The translations under genes were made by a program, and so were the position numbers. The notes under the pieces were generated by a model, which searched no databases, was not told the DNA's origin, and was given only the letters and a program-made list of their open reading frames with translations. Source: Microthrixaceae bacterium (GTDB taxonomy: Bacteria; Actinomycetota; Acidimicrobiia; Acidimicrobiales; Microtrichaceae). From it: a stretch of 64,000 bases of DNA. Below are positions 33,823-42,352 of this stretch, one piece after another (the first letter of the stretch is position 1; every line of letters starts with the position of its first letter). The stretch spans positions 62,001 to 126,000 of the forward strand of contig JAMLGM010000008.1 in assembly GCA_023957975.1 (NCBI GenBank). Reading direction: 5' to 3'.

Positions 33823-34482
33823 TCAGGCGGCGACGAGGATCCGGTCGGCAGCGAATGCGCCGACTCCGAAGGTCCTGTCGTCGATCTGCAGCGTGACGGT
33901 GCCATCGGGTGCCGTGGCCGACACGGTGCCCGTAGCGCCCGGAACGATATGGCACTGCTCCAGGAACTCGAGCACGCCCGGCTCGAACTCGAGCGACTCG
34001 GGAATCCGTGACACGACGAAGTCGGTGCCTGCGCTCAGCGACGCGAGGCTCCGCACCTCCTGAGGTTCGTAGGCCGTGCCAGGAATCGGGTTGCCGTGCG
34101 GACACGTCGTCGGTTCCCCGAGCACGCGGATGAGTGCGCCCTCAACGTCGTCGCCGATGACGTGTTCCCACTTGCCCGCCTCGTGGTGAGCCTGAGCCCA
34201 CGGAAGCCCGAGGACGTCGCACAGGAACCGCTCGGCGAGCCGATGGCGCCGTACGACCTGTTCGGCCAGTTCGAGTCCGGAATCGGTCAGGGCGATCTCG
34301 GGGCCGTTGAGTTCGACCAACCCATCTGCACTCAGGCGTTTGACCATTCCCGACACCGACGGCCGGGAAACATCGAGGCGCTCGGAAATACGCGCTTGGA
34401 CAACACGTACGCCCTCTTCTGCGAGTTCATAGATGGTCTCGCAGTATTCCTCGAATGCGGGGTGCCATTCGCCGGTCGACAT
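33823..34482 (-). CDS. DtxR/IdeR/MntR-family metal-dependent regulator
   Basis: 219 residues: winged helix (VVQARISERLDVSRPSVSGM), dimer/metal domain (HRLAERFL, HHEAGKWEHV) and a C-terminal FeoA/SH3-like domain (GATGTVSAT). By alignment with IdeR, ancillary-site ligands His80, Glu84 and His99 and primary-site Glu106 and His107 are kept. The IdeR primary ligands Met10 and Cys102 correspond to Glu12 and Gly103. Metal preference may thus differ from iron. The ATG is 7 nt after TAGGGT. It is divergent from otsA. Confidence 0.86.
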   Translation of the reverse strand: MSTGEWHPAFEEYCETIYELAEEGVRVVQARISERLDVSRPSVSGMVKRLSADGLVELNGPEIALTDSGLELAEQVVRRHRLAERFLCDVLGLPWAQAHHEAGKWEHVIGDDVEGALIRVLGEPTTCPHGNPIPGTAYEPQEVRSLASLSAGTDFVVSRIPESLEFEPGVLEFLEQCHIVPGATGTVSATAPDGTVTLQIDDRTFGVGAFAADRILVAA

Positions 34483-34489
34483 GGGCGCC

Positions 34490-34495
34490 ACCCTA
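34490..34495 (-). promoter_or_regulatory. -10 element of a leaderless dtxR-family promoter
   Basis: TAGGGT on the minus strand, separated by 7 nt from ATG 34482, with no Shine-Dalgarno. Confidence 0.5.
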
Positions 34496-34605
34496 GTGGC
34501 GATTGGGGTGCCGCGTTTTGTCCGGACCTCATCGCTAGCGTTGTCGATGTGGTCGGCCAAACAGCGCAGCGAACAGCACCTTGTGGGATCGGTCGGGATT
34601 CGTCA

Positions 34606-36087
34606 TTGGTGGTGATGGCCAATCGTCTTCCGGTGAGGCGCGTGCGAGATCGCGAAGCGAGGCCGCGCGATGGAATCGCCGACGTGGCAGGTCAGCACTG
34701 GGAAGCCAGTCCCGGTGGCCTCGTCGCCGCGCTCGGTCCGGTGTTCGATCGCCGCCCGGGCGAGGCGACCTGGGTGGGATGGTCGGGCACCCACGGCGAA
34801 GAACTCGACCCCTTCGAGGTGGACGGCCTGACCCTGGTCCCGGTCGATCTCACCCGCGGCGAGGTGCAGCTGTACTACGAGGGTTTCTGCAACGCCACGA
34901 TCTGGCCGCTCTATCACGACTCCATCATCCGTTCGGAATACCACCGCACCTGGTGGGACTCCTATCTGGCCATCAACCGGCGCTTCGCCTCCGCAGCGAT
35001 CGAGGCGGTCGCCCCCGGCGGCGTCGTGTGGGTTCACGACTACCAATTGCAGTTGGCCCCGTCGATGATTCGGTCAGTCCGCAACGACGTGCGAATCGGA
35101 TTCTTCCTGCACATCCCGTTTCCCCCGGTCGAGTTGTTCCTGCAGTTGCCATGGCGGCGCCAAATTCTGCTCGGCCTCGCGGGTGCCGATGTGGTCGGAT
35201 TCCAGACGGCCGGCGGCGCGGCGAACTTCCGAGCGCTCATCGAGCGTCTCGGGATCGGAACGCCCGACGGCGACGACGTCATCGTGGACGGTCGGCGGGT
35301 CGAGGTGCGGGTGTTTCCGATCGGGGTCGACGCCCAGCGAATAGCGCGGACCGCCGCCGACCCGGCTGTTCAGGCGCGCGCCGTGGAGATCCGCGAGTCG
35401 CTCGGCAATCCGGATACGCTCGTGTTGGGCATCGATCGCCTCGATTACACCAAAGGCATCGCCCGGCGAATGCAGGCATTTGCAGAGTTGCACCAGGAGG
35501 AGCGCCTCGAGATGCCGCGTCACGTCATGATTCAGGTGGCCGAGCCGACCAGGGAGTCGGTGCCGGGCTATGCGGAGTTTCGCGAGCGGGTGGATGCGCT
35601 CGTGGGCGACATCAACGGCAACCTCGGCCTCGTCGGACGTCCGGCGATCAATTACATCCACCGAAGTCAGGACTTCGAGGAGGTCGTAGCGCTGTACCTT
35701 GCCGCCGATGTCATGTTGGTGACCCCGGTTCGAGATGGCATGAACCTCGTGTCGAAGGAATTCGTCGCGGCTCGACCCGACGACACCGGGGTGCTCGTGC
35801 TCAGCGAATTCACCGGGGCTGCCGATGCGCTGAGCGAAGCGTTGTTGGTCAATCCGTACGACACCGACGGCCTCAAGTGGGCGATCGATCGCGCCGTTCA
35901 TCTGCCCGAGGACGAGATGCGGCGCCGAATGGCGGCGTTGCGGGTGGAGGTGACGACCAACGATGTGTACCGCTGGGCAGACGACTGGATGAAGGCGCTC
36001 GGCATCGACGCCGGTGCAGACGGTGTGGGCAGTGCAGGCGGTGTAGACGGTGAACGGAGCGGCAGGGTGAACGGAGCGGCAGGGTGA
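34606..36087 (+). CDS. otsA: Trehalose-6-phosphate synthase
   Basis: About 493 residues, family-typical. Homology begins at VVMANRLPV, so TTG 34606 or GTG 34609 is preferred over the first ATG (34615), which would cut into the first strand. [35 protein letters not shown] and [12 protein letters not shown] are the GT20 motifs for glucose-6-phosphate and UDP-glucose binding. The C-terminal about 20 residues are Gly/Asp repeats encoded by tandem DNA. Its stop overlaps the otsB-GH15 start (GTGA), giving coupled production of both enzymes. Confidence 0.93.
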   Translation: MVVMANRLPVRRVRDREARPRDGIADVAGQHWEASPGGLVAALGPVFDRRPGEATWVGWSGTHGEELDPFEVDGLTLVPVDLTRGEVQLYYEGFCNATIWPLYHDSIIRSEYHRTWWDSYLAINRRFASAAIEAVAPGGVVWVHDYQLQLAPSMIRSVRNDVRIGFFLHIPFPPVELFLQLPWRRQILLGLAGADVVGFQTAGGAANFRALIERLGIGTPDGDDVIVDGRRVEVRVFPIGVDAQRIARTAADPAVQARAVEIRESLGNPDTLVLGIDRLDYTKGIARRMQAFAELHQEERLEMPRHVMIQVAEPTRESVPGYAEFRERVDALVGDINGNLGLVGRPAINYIHRSQDFEEVVALYLAADVMLVTPVRDGMNLVSKEFVAARPDDTGVLVLSEFTGAADALSEALLVNPYDTDGLKWAIDRAVHLPEDEMRRRMAALRVEVTTNDVYRWADDWMKALGIDAGADGVGSAGGVDGERSGRVNGAAG

Positions 36088-36091
36088 ACGG
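36050..36091. repeat. 17-bp tandem repeat forming the otsA/otsB junction
   Basis: GTGAACGGAGCGGCAGG occurs twice plus a partial third copy. Because 17 is not a multiple of three, each GTGA is read in a different frame: in-frame residues, a valine codon, and finally the otsA stop with the otsB GTG start. A gain or loss of one unit would move the otsA stop and uncouple the genes. Confidence 0.9.
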
Positions 36092-38636
36092 ATGGTCCGA
36101 TGAGTTGAGCGAGGCACTCGCCGCGGCTGCCCGGTCGCCGCAGTTGCTGGTGGCGTGTGATTACGACGGCACCCTTGCCCCCATCGTGGATGACCCCGCC
36201 GCGGCGCACCCCATTCGCGCGGCGATGACGGCGTTGCGAGGCCTGGCGCTCGTTCCCGACACGTCGGTGTCGGTGATTTCGGGGCGAGCGCTGCGCGACC
36301 TCGCCTTGCTCACCCGGCTTCCCGACGAGGTCCATCTCGTCGGGAGTCACGGTTCGGAATTCGAACCCCACGACACCGGACGGTTGGGCCAGGCCGAGAT
36401 AGCGCTGTTGCACGATGTGACCAGGGAGATGCTGGCGATCGCATCGAACTATCCGGGCTGCTCGGTCGAACCCAAGCCGGTGGGGGCGGCCTTTCACTAC
36501 CGCCGCGCGGATGCCCATGTCGGCGCGACGGCCGCGGCCGAGGTCCTGGCCGGGCCGGCCAGACGAGCGGGCGTTCACGTGCGCGAGGGCAAGGCGGTCG
36601 TCGAACTGTCGGTGGTCGACACCGACAAGGGTGCGGCGCTCGACCGGCTGCGTTCGATCCTCGGTGCCGACACGGTGATCTTCCTCGGAGACGACGCCAC
36701 CGACGAGGACGCCTTCGCACGCCTGCGCGGACCCGATATCGGGGTGAAGGTAGGGGAGGGGACAACGCTGGCGGCCCACCGGGTGGAGAGCCCGACCGAG
36801 GTGGCGAACCTGTTGGGTCGCCTCCTCGAGGACCGGCAGGCCTGGCTTGCAGGGCACCGTGCTCCGGCGATCGAACGACACAGCATGTTGTCCGACCAGC
36901 GCACGCTGGCCATCGTCGACCCCGACGCTCGAGTGAGTTGGTTGTGCCACCCGCGCGCCGACAGCGCGGCGGTGTTCGGCGAGCTCATCGGAGGGCCGAC
37001 CACCGGGTACTTCGCCGTGCGTCCACTCGATTCGAACGGGCCGTCGACGCAGCGGTATCTCCCCGACACCATGATTCTCGAGACCAAGTGGCGCTCGATG
37101 ACCGTGACCGACTACCTCGACGTGTCGGAACATCGGGCGAACGAACTCGCCGGGCGGTCCGATCTGGTACGCGTTCTCGAGGGCGATGGGCGAGCCGAGA
37201 TCCTGTTCGTGCCGCGGGTCGACTTCGGTCGCGGCTACACCGAACTCGAGATCACCCCCGATGGGGTGGCGGTGATGGGTGGCCACGAGCCGATCTTCCT
37301 GCACAGTCCGGACGTCGACTGGCAGATCACCGCCGAGGGGCGACATCAGAGCGCTCATGCGGTGGTGAACCTGGGTGGCGCCCCGGTGGTGTTGGACCTT
37401 CGACTCGGTCGGATCGACCACGACGCCGTGGCGCCGCTGCCCGAGACGGACCGTCGGCGCGAGACCGCCACGTTCTGGAGGGCAAAGACCGAGCCGCTGC
37501 GGCTGCCCTCGGTTGCCCCGACGTTGGTGCGGCGCTCGGCGTTGGTGCTCGATGCACTTCGCTATCAGCCGTCGGGAGCGATGCTGGCCGCCGCAACCAC
37601 GAGCCTGCCCGAGAGCATCGGCGGGCCGCGGAACTGGGATTACCGGTTCTGTTGGCCGCGCGATTCGTCGATGTCGTGTGCCAGCCTCGTGCGGCTCGGA
37701 CGGTTCGAGCCGGGTTTGGCGCTGCTCGATTGGCTCGTCGAGCGGGTCGAACACGCGACGAGGCCCGACCTGTTGCGTCCGCTGTATCGGGTCACCGGCG
37801 ACGACCCGGTGCCCGAGGCCACGATTTCCGAGGTGGCCGGATACGCGGGAAGTCGGCCGGTGCGAATCGGCAACGCTGCAGAGAACCAGGTGCAACTCGA
37901 CGCGCTCGGCATGGTCGCCGACCTCGTCCATCTGATCTTCACCAGTGGAGGTGGGCTTCGGGCGCGTCATTGGGCGCTGATGGAGCAGCTCGCGGATGTG
38001 GTGGTGGAGCATTGGCGGGAGCCCGATCACGGCATCTGGGAAGTGCGCCTTGCCCGGCAGCACAACGTGGTGTCGAAGGTGATGTGTTGGGTGGTGCTCG
38101 ACCGCGCCATTTCGCTCGCCGATGCGACCGGGCGAGACGTTCCCGAACGGTGGGTGGCCGAACGCGACGCGATCCACGGCGAGGTCCACTCTCTCGGATG
38201 GAGCGATCGTCATGAGACGTTCACGGCGCAATACGGCGGGGAGTCCGTCGATGCCGGCCTGCTGATGATGGGTCTGGTCGGTTTCATCGATCCGACCGAG
38301 CCTCGGTTCGCGTCGACGATCCGTCGGATCGAACGAGAACTCTGCGAGGGCATTGCGGTGTACCGCTACCAGAGCGACGACGGGCTGTCGGGGGTGGAGG
38401 GAGGCATGTTGATCTGCACGGGGTGGCTGGTGCAGGCGTTGGCCCGCAACGGTCGCGTCTCCGACGCCGCCGACTGGTTCGACCGCCTCGTGAAACCGGT
38501 GGGCCCCACGGGGCTCCTGAGCGAGCAGGTCGACCCGGCCACCGAGCGAGGCCTCGGCAACGTTCCCCAGGCGTACTCGCACCTCGCAGTCATCGATTCA
38601 GCCATAGCGCTCGACGAGTGTGGGTATCGACGCTGA
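36084..38636 (+). CDS. Trehalose-6-phosphate phosphatase fused to GH15 glucosidase/trehalase
   Basis: 850 residues from GTG 36084. Residues 1-255 are an OtsB-type HAD phosphatase: DYDGTLAPI (Asp26, Asp28), SGRALRDL and FLGDDATDEDAF. Residues about 260-850 are a GH15 enzyme: LCHPRADSAAVF, GPRNWDYRFCWPRDSS (about 513), a probable general acid Glu in GIWEVR (about 653) and a probable general base Glu in SEQ (about 813). GH15 members next to trehalose genes are often trehalases, so one polypeptide may both form and cleave trehalose. Separate genes are the usual state. It overlaps otsA by four bases. Confidence 0.9.
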   Translation: MNGWSDELSEALAAAARSPQLLVACDYDGTLAPIVDDPAAAHPIRAAMTALRGLALVPDTSVSVISGRALRDLALLTRLPDEVHLVGSHGSEFEPHDTGRLGQAEIALLHDVTREMLAIASNYPGCSVEPKPVGAAFHYRRADAHVGATAAAEVLAGPARRAGVHVREGKAVVELSVVDTDKGAALDRLRSILGADTVIFLGDDATDEDAFARLRGPDIGVKVGEGTTLAAHRVESPTEVANLLGRLLEDRQAWLAGHRAPAIERHSMLSDQRTLAIVDPDARVSWLCHPRADSAAVFGELIGGPTTGYFAVRPLDSNGPSTQRYLPDTMILETKWRSMTVTDYLDVSEHRANELAGRSDLVRVLEGDGRAEILFVPRVDFGRGYTELEITPDGVAVMGGHEPIFLHSPDVDWQITAEGRHQSAHAVVNLGGAPVVLDLRLGRIDHDAVAPLPETDRRRETATFWRAKTEPLRLPSVAPTLVRRSALVLDALRYQPSGAMLAAATTSLPESIGGPRNWDYRFCWPRDSSMSCASLVRLGRFEPGLALLDWLVERVEHATRPDLLRPLYRVTGDDPVPEATISEVAGYAGSRPVRIGNAAENQVQLDALGMVADLVHLIFTSGGGLRARHWALMEQLADVVVEHWREPDHGIWEVRLARQHNVVSKVMCWVVLDRAISLADATGRDVPERWVAERDAIHGEVHSLGWSDRHETFTAQYGGESVDAGLLMMGLVGFIDPTEPRFASTIRRIERELCEGIAVYRYQSDDGLSGVEGGMLICTGWLVQALARNGRVSDAADWFDRLVKPVGPTGLLSEQVDPATERGLGNVPQAYSHLAVIDSAIALDECGYRR

Positions 38637-38645
38637 ACCCCTCAA

Positions 38646-38675
38646 GGCTCAGGCGTTGAAGGCTCAGGCGTTGAA
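38646..38675. repeat. 15-bp duplication at the stop of the PhoX-type gene
   Basis: GGCTCAGGCGTTGAA occurs twice in tandem. Each copy holds the minus-strand TGA; the gene uses the second copy (38666-38664). It lies between convergent genes. Confidence 0.9.
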
Positions 38676-39932
38676 GAGGTCAGCGAACGGGCCGGTCACC
38701 TCGTAGGTCACACCGGTGATCGGGCCCGGGGCGCCAGGGCCGAGGTCGTTCGGGGCGGGTCCGCGCTGGCTGCTGAAGTAGAGCCGCGTCCGGTCGGGGC
38801 TCAGCGCCGGGCCGGCGAGCTCGCTGCCGGGATGTCCGATGACGCGGACTACCTCGAACATGGAGTTGTCCGAACGGACGGCGACGATCTGCAGGTCGTC
38901 GCCGTCTTCGGCCACCAACAAGATGTCGCCGAGGCGTCCGTCGGTGACCCAGAGGTTGTCGACTCCGCCGAGCATGGTCGGGTCGGCGTCGAGTCGCACA
39001 TCGATGGCGTCGGTGGCGATCGAGTAGTGCCAGATGCGGTTGTCGCCTTTGGTGGTGAACCACACCGAGTCGTTCGAGGTGGCGATTCCCTCACCGCCGT
39101 CGAAGTGAAGTGCGTCGGGGACCTGCCTTCGGCAGGGAACGGGATCGGCGAGAACATGTGGCACCCGCCGCCAGGTCACGGTCCCGACCTCGGAAGCATG
39201 TGTCGGGCCGCACGCGATCTCGAGGAGGCCGGATGACAGATCTCCCGTCCGGTCCGGGGTGAATCGGTAGAACCCGCCGTCGGGTCGGTCCTCGGTGAGA
39301 TACACCCGATCGTCGATCGCCACGGCGGCGGCCTCGTGGGCGAACAACCCCATGGCCGCGTGTCGTCGTGCGCTTCGTGGCCGAGTCGGGTCGCATTCCC
39401 AGACGCCGCCGCCGTCGAACTCCTCACATGTCAGCCACGTGCCCCACGGGGTGGCGCCGCCGGCGCAATTGAGCGAGGTCCACGAACAGATCGGGTAGGC
39501 GTCGACGATCGTGCCGTCGGGAGCGAAACGAAAGGAGGTGACGCCGCCGCCACCGAAGGGGACCTCGTGGTTGGCGACGTAATACCACCCACCGGGGGTT
39601 TCGCGGTCGACAAAGGTTGCGCCGCCGTCGGGGAAGATGCCGTAGACGTGGGTGGTGCCGGCGACCGGTTGGCCGCCCGCTGCGATGATCCTGCTGGTGA
39701 AGCCCGGGGGAAGGCGCAGCCCGTTGGCATCGGATCCCTGGGACCCCGGGATTGTTTGAGGGGAACAAGCGGTGACTACGGGGAGCGGGGCCGTCGCCGC
39801 GAGCATGCCCGCTGCACCGGCCCAACGAAACAGCCGGCGGCGACCGAACGTGGACGGGCCGCTGGTGTGCTGGTCGCTGGTGTGCTGGTCGCTGGTGTGC
39901 TGGTCGTGCGTATCGACGTTGTCTTCGGTCAT
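38664..39932 (-). CDS. PhoX/DUF839-type secreted phosphatase-like protein
   Basis: 422 residues. After a lead with three DQHTS repeats (encoded by 15-bp tandem DNA) comes a twin-arginine signal RRRLFRWAGAAGMLAATAP and a lipobox-like VTAC, so it is probably a Tat-exported lipoprotein. The mature part has beta-propeller motifs of the PhoX/DUF839 family: YYVANHEVPFGGGG, GTWLTCEEF, MGLFAHEAAAV, YLTEDRPDGGFYRF and GVDNLWV. PhoX enzymes are calcium/iron alkaline phosphatases. AAGGA precedes the ATG at 39932. Confidence 0.85.
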   Translation of the reverse strand: MTEDNVDTHDQHTSDQHTSDQHTSGPSTFGRRRLFRWAGAAGMLAATAPLPVVTACSPQTIPGSQGSDANGLRLPPGFTSRIIAAGGQPVAGTTHVYGIFPDGGATFVDRETPGGWYYVANHEVPFGGGGVTSFRFAPDGTIVDAYPICSWTSLNCAGGATPWGTWLTCEEFDGGGVWECDPTRPRSARRHAAMGLFAHEAAAVAIDDRVYLTEDRPDGGFYRFTPDRTGDLSSGLLEIACGPTHASEVGTVTWRRVPHVLADPVPCRRQVPDALHFDGGEGIATSNDSVWFTTKGDNRIWHYSIATDAIDVRLDADPTMLGGVDNLWVTDGRLGDILLVAEDGDDLQIVAVRSDNSMFEVVRVIGHPGSELAGPALSPDRTRLYFSSQRGPAPNDLGPGAPGPITGVTYEVTGPFADLFNA

Positions 39933-40214
39933 TGCATGGCGTCCTTTTCCCGAGGTCTCCCCAAACCCGATCCCCCGACCGGCGAACGGTGCGAGCGGTG
40001 CTCGGCGCAGGATAGAGCCTTTCTGTCGCGATCGTCGCTGCCGAGCCCCGCGACCAGCGACCAGCGACCTGGGTAGCCCCCTGCGACGCCGACGGCACAA
40101 ACACGGGCGCGCCGGTGGCCACGCCTGGGCGTGGTGAAGGGCGGGGTCTGATTGCGCGTGACCTGGGTGGGGTGAGTCCTAGTGGGGTGAGTCCTGGCGC
40201 CGTCCGCCGCCGGT
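39933..40214. other. Gene-free interval with short repeats
   Basis: 282 bp without a convincing frame on either strand. It holds the presumed PhoX promoter (TATCCT at about 40012-40017 on the minus strand), a GCGACCA triplet array near 40056 and a hairpin CCACGCC-TG-GGCGTGG near 40120. Direct repeats of GGGGTGAGTCCT precede the HNH gene end. Confidence 0.5.
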
Positions 40215-41717
40215 TCATTGGCGTATCGGTGGTTGGGGTGGTTTGGTCGGGGTGAGTGAGAGTTGCCCGGCCGTGGCTCGCCGCCCCGTCCTCCCACCGC
40301 CCCTCCCGCTTCGGGTCCCGCCTGAACCTCGGCTGGAGGCTGACCTGCGGGCGTCGTGGGGTCGGTGGATGCGGGTGTCGGGGGTGGCGGCCATACGGTC
40401 GTAGCGGTGCCGGATCGTGGCGATCGCGTCAGCGAGATCGACGGTTCCGCCGCGGACTTTCACCTTCGGCCGGGCCGGGGGTTCGGGTTGTGCCGCGAGT
40501 TCTTCGGGGATGGGGCCTTGGCGTTGAACACCGTGTTGTTGACCCCAGATCGTGATCCCACAGGGGTGGGTGTAGAGGGTCCATCCGTCGGTGGTGATGT
40601 GCATGGCCCATCCGACGCGGTGCACCAGGCCGTGGTGGTGTCGGCACAGACACGCCAGGTTGGTCACTGCGGTGGCGCCGCCGTTGCGGTGATGGCGCAC
40701 GTGGTGGGCTTCGGTCTGCTGGACCGGTGCTTCGCAGCCGGGGAAACAACAACCCCCATCCCGTGCCGCCAACGCGGCGCGTTGAGCATCGGTCGCCAAT
40801 CGCACGGAGTGGCCGACATCGAGCGGTTGGCCCAACGAGTCCAACAGCACGGCACGTAGTTCTGGGTCACACATCATCCGTTCGATCACATCGGCGGTGA
40901 GTGGATCACCCGTAGGCGAATACGCGCGTGGTTGGCCGTGTTCGTCGGCCTGCAGAATCACTGACACTTCTGCGGTTCCTGGCCGGTAGTTACCCGACAG
41001 GGTGAACTGGGTGCCGAACCGGCACAGGTCCATCAACGCTTTAGCCCGCAACTGCGACTCTGACGTCGTCGGTGACCGGTCGAACTGTTCGGCGTCGTTT
41101 CGGACCTGTTTGCGGTGACGTGCGGTGGCGTCGTTGATGGCTTGGCGGACGACTTCGGCGTAGTCGCCGAAGAACTCTCCGACGATTTCCACACCGATGA
41201 CACCGTCGGGGCCGTGGATGTCGCGTAGGTCGAGCCAGGATTCTTCGGCTGGTGGGGCGGGTTCGGTGCCGTCGGTGTCGACGAGGCGTGCCAACGCGGC
41301 GATGATCTTTTCCCATTTCGCGAACGTCAAATGCTCGGCCAAATCCAACATGGGTCCGGCGTTGTCGGACCAGGTGGGTTCGATACGCGGGTTCGACCAC
41401 CGGCCGATCACGACCAGATGATCAAACCCCACGACCCCGGACCGCAGGCGGTCCAACACCTCGGGCCGATACCGGCGCCGCACCGCCCGAGCCACCGAAA
41501 CCCGACGCGCCGCGGTCACCCCCGAACAACGAGCCGTCTTCGACACCCACGCTTTGGTGGACAGGCCCTCGACGATGTCGGTCATCCCAACCGCATCCAA
41601 CTCCCCGAGCGCGTCGATCATGTGCAGATCCAAACGGCGTTGCAGTTCGAACAGGACCGCAACATCGTCGATCCCGGAACCCAGGTTATTCAGTTCGCTG
41701 TCGAAGCCCTCGAACAT
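40215..41717 (-). CDS. DUF222 (13E12-type) HNH endonuclease-domain protein, second copy
   Basis: 500 residues, distinct from the gene at 301-1671. The N-terminal DUF222 region includes ELQRRLDLHMIDALGELD and RRYRPEVLDRLRSG. HNH: CCFPGCEAPVQQTEAHHVRH, NGGATAVTNLACLCRHHH and LVH, all catalytic and zinc residues present. The C-terminus is a basic Arg/Gly/Ser-rich tail. ATG 41717 lies 7 nt after TAGAAT with no ribosome site, and a weaker LexA-like box overlaps the start. The role in DNA-damage response is inferred. Confidence 0.85.
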   Translation of the reverse strand: MFEGFDSELNNLGSGIDDVAVLFELQRRLDLHMIDALGELDAVGMTDIVEGLSTKAWVSKTARCSGVTAARRVSVARAVRRRYRPEVLDRLRSGVVGFDHLVVIGRWSNPRIEPTWSDNAGPMLDLAEHLTFAKWEKIIAALARLVDTDGTEPAPPAEESWLDLRDIHGPDGVIGVEIVGEFFGDYAEVVRQAINDATARHRKQVRNDAEQFDRSPTTSESQLRAKALMDLCRFGTQFTLSGNYRPGTAEVSVILQADEHGQPRAYSPTGDPLTADVIERMMCDPELRAVLLDSLGQPLDVGHSVRLATDAQRAALAARDGGCCFPGCEAPVQQTEAHHVRHHRNGGATAVTNLACLCRHHHGLVHRVGWAMHITTDGWTLYTHPCGITIWGQQHGVQRQGPIPEELAAQPEPPARPKVKVRGGTVDLADAIATIRHRYDRMAATPDTRIHRPHDARRSASSRGSGGTRSGRGGGRTGRRATAGQLSLTPTKPPQPPIRQ

Positions 41718-41730
41718 ATGTATGATTCTA
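41710..41730 (-). promoter_or_regulatory. Leaderless promoter with weak LexA-like box
   Basis: TAGAAT (41730-41725) is followed by 7 nt and ATG 41717. TCATAC-N4-GTTCGA on the minus strand (41725-41710) matches 10 of 12 positions of the LexA consensus and covers the predicted transcription start. Confidence 0.45.
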
Positions 41731-41900
41731 AACGCGACCCCCGACACTGAAGCCAGGGACTGCGAACGCCAGAACCCGGGCCGCAGAAACGCTGCCGCAG
41801 AAACGCGGCCGCAGAACCCCGCTGCCGACCCAAGCCGCGGACCCCGCCGCCGCGCAGCAGGGTCCTCCTGCTGACGCCGATGAGATCCCGAACGGTCCCC

Positions 41901-41949
41901 AAAAAGCATGAGACCCGCCGGATCGCACGAACTCGTGCGTCGGCGGGTC
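41901..41949 (-). terminator. Intrinsic terminator after the small membrane-protein gene
   Basis: CGGCGGGTC (41949-41941) pairs with GACCCGCCG (41920-41912), enclosing an inner CGCACG/CGTGCG stem with an AACT loop. A run of five T (minus strand, 41905-41901) follows. It begins 20 bp after the stop at 41969, the right place to end that transcript. It is the clearest Rho-independent terminator in the window. Confidence 0.75.
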
Positions 41950-41968
41950 CCGCAACGGCGGTGGTGGG

Positions 41969-42145
41969 TTAGACCAGGATTTTGTCCGGGTCGCTCGGGG
42001 GCGCTGGTTTCGAATCCTTGGCTTTGGAGGCCCGCTCGGAGAAGGAGGCGAACTTGGTGCGGAACGCCCGTTCGGCGACGAGCAACCACCCGGCGACACC
42101 GACCCCGAAAACGATCAGCAGGATTCGCAACAGCGTTTGGACCAT
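41969..42145 (-). CDS. Small single-pass membrane protein, 58 residues
   Basis: ATG 42145 opens MVQTLLRILLIVFGVGVAG, one hydrophobic helix of about 18-20 residues. A basic and polar tail follows (AERAFRTKFASFSERASKAK), ending in SDPDKILV. TAGTGT ends six bases before the ATG, consistent with leaderless expression, and a strong terminator follows the stop. Promoter, start, stop and terminator together make it a real gene despite its size. No family is recognised; the tail would face the cytoplasm if the N-terminus is outside, but topology is uncertain. Confidence 0.7.
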   Translation of the reverse strand: MVQTLLRILLIVFGVGVAGWLLVAERAFRTKFASFSERASKAKDSKPAPPSDPDKILV

Positions 42146-42151
42146 GGAGTC

Positions 42152-42157
42152 ACACTA
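42152..42157 (-). promoter_or_regulatory. -10 element for the 58-aa gene
   Basis: TAGTGT on the minus strand, 6 nt before ATG 42145, no Shine-Dalgarno. Confidence 0.45.
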
Positions 42158-42337
42158 GCGCCGTGTCTGCGAACGTTTGCGCTCAGCGACAGGCAGGTGA
42201 CGCCGTTCGCTGTCTCGACGCGGTCACCCGGTGCCGCGCCACGCTGCCGACCCCGAAGCCCCAGCCACCACCCAGAATCGGCGGTCGGGGCGATGTGTGC
42301 CGCCGTTGGGCGGGTGGGTGAATTGGGTCGAACCCGA

Positions 42338-42343
42338 TAGCGT
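42338..42343 (+). promoter_or_regulatory. -10 element of the M23 peptidase gene
   Basis: TAGCGT, 9 nt before ATG 42353, with no purine-rich ribosome site between; probable leaderless start. Confidence 0.4.
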
Positions 42344-42352
42344 GTGTTGGCT

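Noticed and set aside
34096-34605. N-terminal extension of otsA
   Set aside because: The frame is open upstream but overlaps the divergent regulator gene and has no OtsA homology before VVMANRLPV.
37885-37930. GH15 domain thought inactive because QLDALGM lacks the Glu of the usual QLDxYGE
   Set aside because: The probable general acid is the Glu in GIWEVR and the general base the Glu in SEQ, both present, so loss of activity is not supported.
35898-38582. 894-codon open frame on the minus strand
   Set aside because: Antisense to the OtsB-GH15 gene; no recognisable domain and His/Arg-rich composition.
42164-42177. GCGAACGTTTGCGC as another LexA box
   Set aside because: It lacks the N4 spacing of the consensus and has a mismatch in the half-site; left unassigned.
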